NCBI GenBank assembly: GCA_022394755.1
Contig: JAGFCA010000122.1
Span: 1-61,106 of the forward strand
Reading direction: 5' to 3'
Length of the DNA: 61,106 nucleotides
DNA from: Candidatus Poribacteria bacterium
GTDB taxonomy: Bacteria; Poribacteria; WGA-4E; WGA-3G
Part shown: piece by piece, positions 54,069 through 61,106 of the stretch
Layout: every line of letters begins with the position of its first letter
Numbering within the stretch: the stretch's first letter is position 1
Notes under the pieces: generated by a model
Database searches by the model: none
Told to the model about the DNA's origin: nothing
What the model saw: only the letters and a program-made list of their open reading frames with translations
Made by a program: the position numbers and the translations under genes

Positions 54069-55805
54069 TTACTCTTCAAAAACCTCAATGGTAGTTCTAC
54101 CTTCAGCGAAATTCATGGCAGTGGTAGCTGCAGATTTGTTATCGGTATTGGAACGAATATCTGTAACATACCGAGCCAAACCAACCAAGAGTTGTGCTTG
54201 TGCAGGATGACCTTCAGCATTGTTCCATTCATCAAACACAGTCCTTAATGTTGGAAGCACTTCACTCCCTGTGTCATCCCATAGGACAGAATGTCCAATA
54301 GCAAGTAGTAATTTCTGAGCTGAATAGCCTGCATTCAGGTATCCGATCACCTGAGGTCCAACATCTTGAACATTTAGGGATTCAATTGTAGAAATTACAG
54401 TTTCAATGCCTTCCTCTTCATTCGCGACATCCAATTTTTCTTTGCTTAACTCTTCACTAAGTAGCCTTGTTGGTATATTAATCCAACGATCAGCGAAGAT
54501 TTGCCATGCGACATGGAAAAGCCCTTTCGCTGCGATAAGATCTCCACCCATTTCTTTTGCACTTCGGAGTGAAGCTGCAAGATTGAGTTCCATAGTAAGG
54601 TTCCACCAACCTGCATCAACATTCACAGGAGTGTTTGCCATTCTATCAGCGGCGAGTAGTACAAGTGTGGTTATTACCTTATCTAAGTATACTCCATCAC
54701 TAATGATAGCCCCTACTTCTTCAAACGAGCGTTGAAGATCAACACTTGTCAGTGCTTCAACAAATGAATCTTCATCAAACTTATTCGTTCTCTCTAAAGC
54801 AGCGCCTTCAATTGTTGGCATCATTTCTTTCAGAATGTTAATAGCATCTCTGCGATACCGTTCTGGATCTTGGGGACGATGTCCAACAAGGTCAGCACCG
54901 AGATAGAAGAAAAGGTCGGCAGTTCTATCCCATCCAAATTCATCTACTACTTCCGAAAGATAACTGACGTATAGAGGTATCTGTGGTTCGTCAATAAAAT
55001 GTGGTTCAAAAGCACATTCAAATAGCAGAGGACGTAATTTTTCGGCATCACCTTTATGATATGCGGTGAATAGACATCTTTCGATTCTGCTTGCTTGTCC
55101 TTCAAACGAGAAAACCCGAACCCAACGACTTAATTTTTCCCAGGTAACGGGTTCCGGAAGTGGTATAACTTCAAGCCTTTGTCGTGCTTCTCCAGAAGCA
55201 GAACATGCAGAGGTAGTTACAGCAATGAGTCTGTCTTCACCTTCATATCGACTACCAACTCTAAGACCGTTAATAAGTTTGGATACATCAGCGCCACCTT
55301 CGGAACCGTGAGCAGAAGGGATATGGCGTGCGACGTGTTCAAGAATAGATCCCATTACCTCTTCTTCAGGAACGCCACCTTTTAGAAGAAGTGCAATCGC
55401 TTTTGACATTGTCCAGCGATCTTCACTTAGAAGACCTTCACGGAGGAGTTGTTTATGTTCCTCAGCTCTGCGATATTCCATATCTCCCGGTTCTATCCAG
55501 ATTTCTTCACCACGAATTTCTACTGGAAAAACACGTAGATCATCACATTCCACATGAAAACATCCACCACCTTCTAAGTCGAAACTACGGCGGTGCCAGT
55601 CACATGTTAAAATACCATTTCGAATTGTTCCACGAGTTAAGGGATATCCCATGTGTGGACATTGGTTATCGGTAGCAAATATCTTACCATCATCATTAAA
55701 TAGGGCGATACTGCGACCTTCTCCCATTTGAATTGCCTTCGGTTTTCCCTCTGGCACCTCGCTCAACTCTGCCACCTTCACCCAACCGGGTGTACCATTT
55801 TGCAT
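54069..55805 (-). CDS. Rieske domain fused to a large helical domain (copy 2)
   Basis: The 578-aa protein is a full-length paralog of the product at 50261. The Rieske domain has C49/H51 (CPHMGYP) and C68/H71 (CDWHRRSFD). The helical part shares motifs such as MANTPVNVDAGWW with MARTPVNMSPGWW, AAKGLFHVAWQIF with AAKALFHCGWRFY, and G.NAEGR.T..(F/Y)E at the C-terminus. The two copies have diverged through much of the middle. It is the first gene of the Rieske-ankyrin-ankyrin-Rieske unit, and 122 bp separate it from the SHMT-like gene on the same strand. No partner oxygenase or reductase gene is nearby. Confidence 0.85.
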   Translation of the reverse strand: MQNGTPGWVKVAELSEVPEGKPKAIQMGEGRSIALFNDDGKIFATDNQCPHMGYPLTRGTIRNGILTCDWHRRSFDLEGGGCFHVECDDLRVFPVEIRGEEIWIEPGDMEYRRAEEHKQLLREGLLSEDRWTMSKAIALLLKGGVPEEEVMGSILEHVARHIPSAHGSEGGADVSKLINGLRVGSRYEGEDRLIAVTTSACSASGEARQRLEVIPLPEPVTWEKLSRWVRVFSFEGQASRIERCLFTAYHKGDAEKLRPLLFECAFEPHFIDEPQIPLYVSYLSEVVDEFGWDRTADLFFYLGADLVGHRPQDPERYRRDAINILKEMMPTIEGAALERTNKFDEDSFVEALTSVDLQRSFEEVGAIISDGVYLDKVITTLVLLAADRMANTPVNVDAGWWNLTMELNLAASLRSAKEMGGDLIAAKGLFHVAWQIFADRWINIPTRLLSEELSKEKLDVANEEEGIETVISTIESLNVQDVGPQVIGYLNAGYSAQKLLLAIGHSVLWDDTGSEVLPTLRTVFDEWNNAEGHPAQAQLLVGLARYVTDIRSNTDNKSAATTAMNFAEGRTTIEVFEE

Positions 55806-55927
55806 ATTATTATTCCTTTTATGTTATTGTTTGTACTCTATAGCACACTAAAATAACGTTTGAATTGGTAGTAAACAACATTTAACAACAGTAATATTGA
55901 TTAAATAATTTTTATATTAATAAATAT

Positions 55928-57163
55928 CTATACAGAAAACTGAAGAGTGTTAAACCTTCCAGCGACATTCTCAACTTTGGGTTTTACCATCTCAGGTGAA
56001 TTGCCTGATAGAGCATCAACAATGCATTCTGCGATATCTGGTGCGTCTTCAGGTGTCATCCCCCATCGTGTAACTTCTTGAACACCGAACCTAAGTCCAG
56101 ATACACCTACATCTGGTGTGAGTGGTGCAGCACCAGCAATGATATTACAATCCTCTAATTGATTCGCGAGTTCTGCACCATCACCATATTTATCAACTAT
56201 AGGAATCAGTGTATGGGTCTCAGTATACCCAAGTTCTGCCCCTAACATCGGTACATCATGCTGTGTTAATGCCTGTCCTAAAGCCTTAGCATTTGCAACA
56301 ATTGCATCTGCATGTTCTGAACCGCATGCTAACCATTCGATAAAGGTTCCCGCCAATGCGGGGAGACGACTTAGATGGTGATTACTCATCAGCAATGGAT
56401 ATAATGTCTTTCCGATACGTTCTGCAATAGATTTATCATTCGTTAGGACGATTCCTCCCTGAGGTCCAGCTAAGGTTTTATGTGTACTTGAAATTATGAC
56501 ATCTGCGCCTTCTTCAAATGGAGATTGAAACCTTTTCGCAGCGATAAATCCAATCACATGTGCAGCATCGTAAATCAGGAATGAATTGGGATTTGCTTTT
56601 GTCAATGCGTCTTTCAATTCAGCAACAGGTTGTGGAAATAGAAAAATCCCGGAACCGATATTTAGAATTCTCGGTTTATGTTCCTCAATCAGTGTAATAG
56701 TTGCTTCAAGGTCAATGTTTGATTTTGGACCATCCCACGGAATTGGAATTGATTGTAGTTCAACCTTAAGAGGTGATGACAGAAGTTTACGAGCATAACT
56801 ATGTCCGTTATGTACTTCTAAAGCAATATCTCCCGGTTCAGCTAATGCGAATGTCGTTGCAATCCCTGCTATGTTCCCTGAAAGGGGACGCAAATCAACA
56901 TAGGCAGCATCAAACAGTTCCTTTGCTAATTCTTGTGTATACTCCTCAATTTTCGCAATATAACGATTACCTTTATAGTTACGCTGAAAAAGATCAATAC
57001 CAGCGTAATTGCCATACCTACGTGCCAATCTTTCGTCAAATAGTTCTTCGACTAACGGTGAAGGGGTATTCTCTGATGCAATAAGGTTGAGACAAGTTTC
57101 ACGGTATTCGTGATGATCATTCAGGAGTGAATTGAGTTTATCAACTTTCTGAGTGGCATTCAT
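55928..57163 (-). CDS. Serine hydroxymethyltransferase-like PLP enzyme
   Basis: This 411-aa PLP-dependent enzyme has the SHMT pattern: NLIASENTPSP near 26-36, ARRYGNYAGIDLF near 47-60, RPLSGNIAGIATTFAL, DAAHVIGF with the PLP-Asp (D199) and His (H202), and the Schiff-base lysine K229 (SSTHKTLAGPQGG). It differs from canonical GlyA in several segments, for example VDLRPLSGN in place of NVQPHSGSQAN, so a related aldolase or hydroxymethyltransferase is possible. It should interconvert serine-type amino acids and glycine-type products. It lies upstream of, and reads into, the Rieske/ankyrin unit after a 122-bp gap. Confidence 0.8.
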   Translation of the reverse strand: MNATQKVDKLNSLLNDHHEYRETCLNLIASENTPSPLVEELFDERLARRYGNYAGIDLFQRNYKGNRYIAKIEEYTQELAKELFDAAYVDLRPLSGNIAGIATTFALAEPGDIALEVHNGHSYARKLLSSPLKVELQSIPIPWDGPKSNIDLEATITLIEEHKPRILNIGSGIFLFPQPVAELKDALTKANPNSFLIYDAAHVIGFIAAKRFQSPFEEGADVIISSTHKTLAGPQGGIVLTNDKSIAERIGKTLYPLLMSNHHLSRLPALAGTFIEWLACGSEHADAIVANAKALGQALTQHDVPMLGAELGYTETHTLIPIVDKYGDGAELANQLEDCNIIAGAAPLTPDVGVSGLRFGVQEVTRWGMTPEDAPDIAECIVDALSGNSPEMVKPKVENVAGRFNTLQFSV

Positions 57164-57340
57164 TCAGAAACTTCCCTAAGAAATGAATAGCAGTGTTTCG
57201 TTTAATTGATAGTATACAATTTTGGAAAGATAAGTTAATCAGTGGTATTAGTGATTGAAACCTATATATGTTAACGAAATTATTAACGCTTCATAATATA
57301 AACGGTTTCTAAAATTCAATGTAATTGTGGAGTTAAAGTA

Positions 57341-57508
57341 ATGAATAAGAGAGAATTTCCTATATATTCTGTGAAAGTGTTTGGTTGGATGTCGATTGTT
57401 GATCTAAATCAATTCCGATTTTTGATAACAAGGATTTTATACCTGTATCATAAGATCCAGTATGTACTATATTTCGTTATGTACTGGAGGTACATCAACA
57501 ATTTATAA
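57341..57508 (+). CDS. Possible 55-aa small protein
   Basis: In the gene-poor stretch 57164-57988 a 55-codon frame begins at an ATG preceded by GGAG 9 nt upstream. The product is hydrophobic and Tyr/Phe-rich in its second half (ILYLYHK, YVLYFVMYWRY), so it might be a small membrane peptide. There is no family evidence. A dispersed repeat follows at 57601; the rest of the stretch is A/T-rich and empty. Confidence 0.25.
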   Translation: MNKREFPIYSVKVFGWMSIVDLNQFRFLITRILYLYHKIQYVLYFVMYWRYINNL

Positions 57509-57600
57509 CAATAGGTGTATTTTTAGTGTGATTTGTTGGTTTTTAGGTTTGTTTTGGTTTATCTGGATGATGTTTTACGCGGGGTGCGTGTAGAATATAA

Positions 57601-57632
57601 GAGTCGGGAATCAGAGTTCTTTCCTACAGAAA
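57601..57632 (+). repeat. Dispersed hairpin repeat
   Basis: GAGTCGGGAATCAGAGTTC followed by TTTCCTACAGAAA is a copy of the repeat at 48437 and 60826. GAA pairs with TTC around TCAGAG. It lies in a gene-free stretch. Confidence 0.65.
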
Positions 57633-57988
57633 AAATCGGGACAGAAGCTATCGGAGGTGATAATTTACTATCTTAACGTATATGGTATGGTTTCTGGTAG
57701 GGTTTGTCGATAGTTATCTTATCGTTGTTTTGAAATGGTAATCTGATTATCAAACTCCGATTAAGGTTACTATAGTTTGGACAGATTTTCAATTTACACA
57801 TTTCGCACCTCTGAGGTTTGTAATACAGATACTGTAGAATTTTCTTTGTATTAAATTAGTGTGTATGACAGACTCTTTTTCAACTAACCTTTAAATAATA
57901 ATCTAAACTCGTATTAAACTGAGGAAATAAAATTATATTTGATAGTCTTTTAAACAAGAGCAGAGGGCATGTTTTAAACAAGATAAAA

Positions 57989-59215
57989 TTAGTCAACAGT
58001 ATATGCATCCAGTAGGGTTTCATCAATTTCAACACCGAATCCGGGGGTATCGTTAAGCGTGAAGAAACCGTTGGAGGGGACAGGTCGTAATTTTTGATAA
58101 AGTTCATTTTCTACACCATTACGAGAGGGACCGAATGTTTCTGCCATACAAGGCATCGGTAAACATGCTGTAAGATGCAACCCCCACGGTGTACCTGCTT
58201 GATGAAGCCATGTTGAAATCTCTATCTCTGCTGCTTCTTTGGCAATATGTAGGCATTCTGTGAATCCACCTGCCCAACTCACATCCGGTTGTATCATATC
58301 AGCAGCGTTCCATCGTAGCAGTTCACGAAACCCGTATCGTGTGAATTCATGTTCACCAGAAACAATCCAAGTTGAATCAATCTGCTCAACCAATTGTGCC
58401 ATACCTGCATAGTCGTCAAGTGGTATCGGTTCTTCAATCCATTTTATGTTAAGATCTTTTACTGCATCTGCAAAACGAAGTGTGTAGTCAACATCCCATC
58501 TTAGATAAATATCTGCCATCAGATCTATTTCATGACCAATCTTATCGCGAGCGGAAAACATCATCTCAAGGTTTTCGGCAAACCCTTTCTCACCTTCTTT
58601 CAACCCGTTTTTTAAAGGTATTTTGCAAGCAGTGAAGCCATTTTCTACATAATACTCAACATCTGTACCGGTTGCATACGCAGGAATCTGCAGTTGTGGT
58701 GTATCTGTGAATAGACTATATACGGGTAGATCCAATATCTTTCCACATAGATCAACAAGGGCAAGTTCTATACCGCTGAGAGCGTAGATTACAAGACCAC
58801 GACGACCATAAATAGATGTTATGTGGTAGAGGTGATCCCATATCTCTTCAACATCAAGTGGGTTGCGTCCAATAACAAAGTGTTGAAGATGTTTATCAAT
58901 AATCAACGCACCTGCAGCCCCACCACCACCAAGACCATACCCTTTCAACCCTTTATCCGTAGTAATTTCAACTATTAATGCACCTGCTTGTGTTGCAAAG
59001 GGACCACGCCAATCAACATGAACTGAATTTCCTTTGGAATTTGAAGCGGTATTTGATTTATCCGGAATCTGTCCTTTTGCAAAACCGAGAGACGGCATCG
59101 TGCGTGGGTTCAAATTCACATGCCATGTACGGATACCAACAACCGTGTGTTCTGATATTGATTCTTCTTTTAGATTTGTCAATAGGAGGGATTGATTCTT
59201 TGGTGAAATAATCAT
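57989..59215 (-). CDS. L-rhamnonate dehydratase-like enolase-superfamily enzyme
   Basis: The 408-aa enzyme belongs to the mandelate-racemase group and most resembles L-rhamnonate dehydratase: D235 (MADIYLRW), E261 (IKWIEEP) and E288 (SGEHEFTRYGF) fit the three metal ligands at the right spacing, and H338 (WLHQAG) fits the catalytic His, followed by the DMIQPDVSWAGGFTE strand. It should dehydrate a sugar acid to a 2-keto-3-deoxy acid; rhamnonate is only the likeliest substrate. The ATG at 59215 has no ribosome binding site and lies 15 bp after the end of a tiny ORF, so it may be translated by coupling. Confidence 0.88.
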   Translation of the reverse strand: MIISPKNQSLLLTNLKEESISEHTVVGIRTWHVNLNPRTMPSLGFAKGQIPDKSNTASNSKGNSVHVDWRGPFATQAGALIVEITTDKGLKGYGLGGGGAAGALIIDKHLQHFVIGRNPLDVEEIWDHLYHITSIYGRRGLVIYALSGIELALVDLCGKILDLPVYSLFTDTPQLQIPAYATGTDVEYYVENGFTACKIPLKNGLKEGEKGFAENLEMMFSARDKIGHEIDLMADIYLRWDVDYTLRFADAVKDLNIKWIEEPIPLDDYAGMAQLVEQIDSTWIVSGEHEFTRYGFRELLRWNAADMIQPDVSWAGGFTECLHIAKEAAEIEISTWLHQAGTPWGLHLTACLPMPCMAETFGPSRNGVENELYQKLRPVPSNGFFTLNDTPGFGVEIDETLLDAYTVD

Positions 59216-59230
59216 TCTTGGATTTGTAAT

Positions 59231-59332
59231 TCAGTTAGTAATACAAGATTCTTCAACCAATTCGTAGTCATCATCTTCATCGAAATCGCCAACATCGATT
59301 ATTGGTTTACTGTAAGATTTCTGAGAGACCAA
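59231..59332 (-). CDS. Tiny ORF with RiPP-leader-like motif
   Basis: A 33-codon frame (TTG start) reads MVSQKSYSKPIIDVGDF and ends DEDDDYELVEESCITN before a stop 15 bp from the RhmD-like ATG. The Y-x-x-P-x-x-x-x-G spacing in KSYSKPIIDVGDF matches the leader peptides of lasso-type and related RiPPs, which bind the RRE domain of processing enzymes. The end is acidic with a single cysteine. No ATG start or strong ribosome site is present, and no RiPP enzyme genes lie in the window. It may instead be a coupling leader peptide or chance. Confidence 0.35.
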   Translation of the reverse strand: MVSQKSYSKPIIDVGDFDEDDDYELVEESCITN

Positions 59333-59409
59333 GATTGATATTTCCGTATGCAGGATTTTTGGTAAAAAATACTATGTCATTAACTATCATACCATTTAAT
59401 AGTATATTT

Positions 59410-59418
59410 TGCTATAAT
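59410..59418 (+). promoter_or_regulatory. Extended -10 promoter
   Basis: TGCTATAAT is a perfect extended -10 element about 32 bp before the GTG at 59450, with no good -35 box (an A/T-rich stretch stands there). The GTG is preceded by AAAGGGAG. It should drive the 119-aa gene and the PhyH gene. Confidence 0.55.
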
Positions 59419-59449
59419 GATTTAGATCGAAATAAAGGGAGATATTTGT

Positions 59450-59809
59450 GTGAAATCACCAATAAAAGAATGGCTTGATAATTGTATTGAAAAACACAAA
59501 ACAGGTGAACTGACAACAGAAGATTTATGTTGTGTGGAAGATTTGCTGAATGCGGAAAAACAGGTAGTACTCTACCTATATTCTAAGTCGACGAATCCAC
59601 GTTCACCTATTGGGGCATGGTCAATGTTTGATGCCACTGCTCCGGATGAACCTGTCTTACCGTCACAGGACACACCTTATGCTTCAGTGCTTGACGCTGT
59701 CCGGGATGGATGGCGGATTGTACAATTTCCACGTCCAGAACTCTATAACTTTACAGATGTTGAAAATGCGTATCTCAGTTATGAATTTATCTTAGAGAAA
59801 ATTGTTTGA
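59450..59809 (+). CDS. Hypothetical protein, 119 aa, in unit with PhyH oxygenase
   Basis: I do not recognise a family for this 119-aa protein. Its N-terminal half is helical and has a double cysteine (TEDLCCVEDLLNAEKQVVLYLY); the C-terminal part has DAVRDGWRIVQFPRPELYNF followed by YLSYEFILEKIV. No signal peptide or membrane segment. The GTG start is well supported by AAAGGGAG and an extended -10 promoter. It lies 12 bp before the PhyH-family gene, so the two are made together and the small protein may act with that oxygenase. Confidence 0.75.
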   Translation: MKSPIKEWLDNCIEKHKTGELTTEDLCCVEDLLNAEKQVVLYLYSKSTNPRSPIGAWSMFDATAPDEPVLPSQDTPYASVLDAVRDGWRIVQFPRPELYNFTDVENAYLSYEFILEKIV

Positions 59810-59821
59810 GGAGGAGAAATC

Positions 59822-60613
59822 GTGATTAACATTGAACCGACTTTAGATGATAACCAAGTGATGCAGTTTATTCATAACGGATATATCACCCTTGAGAGTA
59901 TTGTTGACTCTGATTTCAATACCGCATGTCAATCCGTACAGCCAGGACACATGACCGATTTTATTCAATCTGATGAATTCTTAAAGAATGTCCTTCTTCA
60001 ATCTGAGGTTGCTGGTGTTGCAAGGTCTCTGTTAGGAGCAAATTTCCTTGTGCCTACGAGTGCACACCACCACCTATTTGAAACGCCACATCGGGGACAG
60101 ACATGGCATTCGGATGGATTAACTGAATACGGTTACGGCATTACACATCTTCAATGTTATTACTATCCAAAAGAGGTTAGAATTGAAGATGGTCCAACGA
60201 TGATATTACCGGGGTCACATTTTCGACTTGTTGATCGGGAAGCAATTGCACATTATGGAGATATCTTAGGACAACTTTCTCTGACTGTACCTGCTGGAAC
60301 TGTAGCAATGACACGATACGGTATTTGGCATAAAGCAGGTCCAAAACTCAACGCTGATAGACGTGGGATGATTAAGTTCTCTTATCTAAGAACAGAAATG
60401 CCGAAAAGGGATTGGGTACGTGAGAACGATGATATTCCCTCTTATCAGCATAAGGGTAGACATCCGTACGTTACAGAAGTAGAATCCTACAGAGATCGTC
60501 GTAAAGGTGAATTGACATGGAACTGGTTATGTGGATTGACTGAAGTTGAAGAGACGATTCCACCTGTGAAGATGTTTCATTCGGGTATACCGCTATCAGA
60601 AATCCGAGTGTAA
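59822..60613 (+). CDS. Phytanoyl-CoA dioxygenase (PhyH) family oxygenase
   Basis: The 263-aa protein is an Fe(II)/2-oxoglutarate oxygenase of the PhyH family. The iron ligands are H96-x-D98 (TWHSDG) and H170 (YGIWHKAG), and R180 (NADRRG) is the likely 2-oxoglutarate arginine; GPTMILPGSH is the usual strand. It should hydroxylate a small substrate, not known here; family members include fatty-acid, ectoine and natural-product hydroxylases. The GTG at 59822 follows GAGGAGGAG, an excellent site, and it starts 12 bp after the 119-aa gene. A 7-bp hairpin (GGAAGAT/ATCTTCC, 60693-60712) downstream might terminate the transcript. Confidence 0.92.
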   Translation: MINIEPTLDDNQVMQFIHNGYITLESIVDSDFNTACQSVQPGHMTDFIQSDEFLKNVLLQSEVAGVARSLLGANFLVPTSAHHHLFETPHRGQTWHSDGLTEYGYGITHLQCYYYPKEVRIEDGPTMILPGSHFRLVDREAIAHYGDILGQLSLTVPAGTVAMTRYGIWHKAGPKLNADRRGMIKFSYLRTEMPKRDWVRENDDIPSYQHKGRHPYVTEVESYRDRRKGELTWNWLCGLTEVEETIPPVKMFHSGIPLSEIRV

Positions 60614-60790
60614 TGTCTTTCATACCATGTCATCAGAAAATCCATCTATCCACCAACTCTTTTTAGATCCTATCTCATAAATCACAAATTTGGAAGATTC
60701 CTGGATCTTCCCATACATTATATATTGATACAACAGGCTGGGAAACCCGCCCAACGAAAGAGGAATTAAATAAAAACGCACGATCCGTAT

Positions 60791-61063
60791 TTATGAGATA
60801 CGCTGTAAGTAATGTCTCATTAAAAGAGTCGTGATTCGGAGATCCCTCCTAAGATGAACTATATTTTGCCATACAGCTATCCAGATATCAGTGTGTATTT
60901 CTTCTGCGTCAAGTCTTTGTCTGGAATTCGAGTTGACTACCCCTTTTATCCTTGGTGTCCATCGCGTGATGAGTTCCGAAAATGCATCCTGATCTCTATT
61001 CTGGACAAATCGAATTAATTCTTCATCTGTGAGTATACAGATTGTAGTGATTTTCTTCGGCAT
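60791..61063 (-). pseudogene. ECF sigma factor truncated at a dispersed repeat
   Basis: The first 65 residues or so match the sigma-70 region 2 of extracytoplasmic-function sigma factors: LTDEELIRFVQNRDQDAFSELITRW, then an AEEIHTDIWIAVWQNI segment. After that the frame runs into the dispersed repeat at 60826-60857 (HLRRDLRITTL) and stops at 60791-60793. Region 4, which binds the -35 box, is missing, and no continuation is seen in the 180 bp after the repeat. The gene therefore looks broken by insertion of the repeat or by a deletion ending in it. The start ATG follows AGGATC. An intact sigma factor would be about 180 aa. Confidence 0.75.
60826..60857 (+). repeat. Dispersed hairpin repeat inside the sigma-factor remnant
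   Basis: GAGTCGTGATTCGGAGATC followed by CCTCCTAAGATGA is a copy of the repeat at 48437 and 57601. GAT pairs with ATC around TCGGAG, a compensated change relative to GAA/TTC in the other copies. It marks the point where the sigma-factor homology ends. Confidence 0.65.
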
Positions 61064-61106
61064 AACAACGATCCTGAATTGGTTTTAATTTATAGCGTAT
61101 AATATG

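Noticed and set aside
57880..58107. 75-codon ORF over the 3' end of the RhmD-like gene
   Set aside because: Shadow frame; no coding features.
1..61106. CRISPR array, tRNA, rRNA, transposase
   Set aside because: No regularly spaced repeats, no cloverleaf or rRNA-like sequence noticed and no transposase-like product seen; a tRNA search program would be needed to exclude tRNA fully.

Overview
The window is A+T-rich bacterial chromosome with long A/T-rich intergenic gaps. It carries a gene set typical of uncultivated, heterotrophic, Gram-negative-like lineages: secreted LamG/ConA-fold proteins, a SUMF1-fold protein, a CRTAC1/ASPIC protein, several Gfo/Idh/MocA and enolase-superfamily enzymes, a ThuA-like protein, a phytanoyl-CoA-dioxygenase family protein, Rieske and ankyrin proteins. 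This mix, plus dispersed short hairpin repeats, suggests Candidatus Poribacteria or a near relative. That is inference from gene content, because the window has no rRNA or other marker. I saw no tRNA, rRNA, CRISPR array, transposase or prophage.

Layout. (1) 0-2.7 kb is a defence graveyard: a DISARM-type DrmB-like gene, a frameshifted DrmC-like phospholipase-D gene and a HepT-like toxin remnant with an in-frame stop and a lost active site. (2) 2.7-5.1 kb (minus) holds an Xaa-Pro aminopeptidase and an AstE/ASPA-like deacylase. (3) 5.3-8.9 kb (plus) starts from a near-consensus promoter and encodes three exported proteins (ConA-fold, SUMF1-fold, CRTAC1-like). (4) 9.2-12 kb (minus) has an enolase-superfamily enzyme and a sugar-type oxidoreductase. 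(5) 12.6-23.7 kb (plus) is a long run: LamG protein, two paralogous class-C-type serine hydrolases, ThuA-like protein, aldose-1-epimerase-like protein, an exported helical protein, a 1342-aa subtilase with a T9SS-like tail, and a lipid kinase. (6) 24-36.6 kb (minus) has a membrane-anchored protein, acyl-CoA synthetase, AlkB-like oxygenase, MFS transporter, VOC protein, BNR propeller, HAD phosphatase, alpha-carbonic anhydrase, a beta-helix protein with a YgiT/DUF4258 toxin-antitoxin pair, and a three-fold DUF5069 protein. (7) 36.9-42.4 kb (plus) has a lipoprotein with two protease-TPR units, a GT-C-like membrane protein and a TPR protein. (8) 42.5-57.2 kb (minus) has a propeller protein, an isomerase/oxidoreductase pair, a lipoprotein, and two compact accessory units bounded by hairpin terminators: WD40 / HhH / HhH / MORN-Zn / MORN-Zn and Rieske / ankyrin / ankyrin / Rieske, followed upstream by an SHMT-like gene. 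(9) 57.9-61.1 kb has an L-rhamnonate-dehydratase-like enzyme preceded by a tiny ORF with a RiPP-leader-like motif, a small protein plus PhyH oxygenase unit, and an ECF sigma gene truncated at a dispersed repeat.

The best candidates for something undescribed are the symmetric Rieske-ankyrin-ankyrin-Rieske unit, the neighbouring duplicated HhH/MORN-zinc unit, the short leader-like ORF before the RhmD-like gene, the shared C-terminal VDP...WGxLK tail on two exported proteins, and the hairpin repeat family, one copy of which truncates a sigma factor. Three genes carry single-base lesions (drmC-like, hepT-like, one ankyrin gene). These may be real decay or assembly errors and should be checked against reads. 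All functions are read from sequence motifs without database searches.
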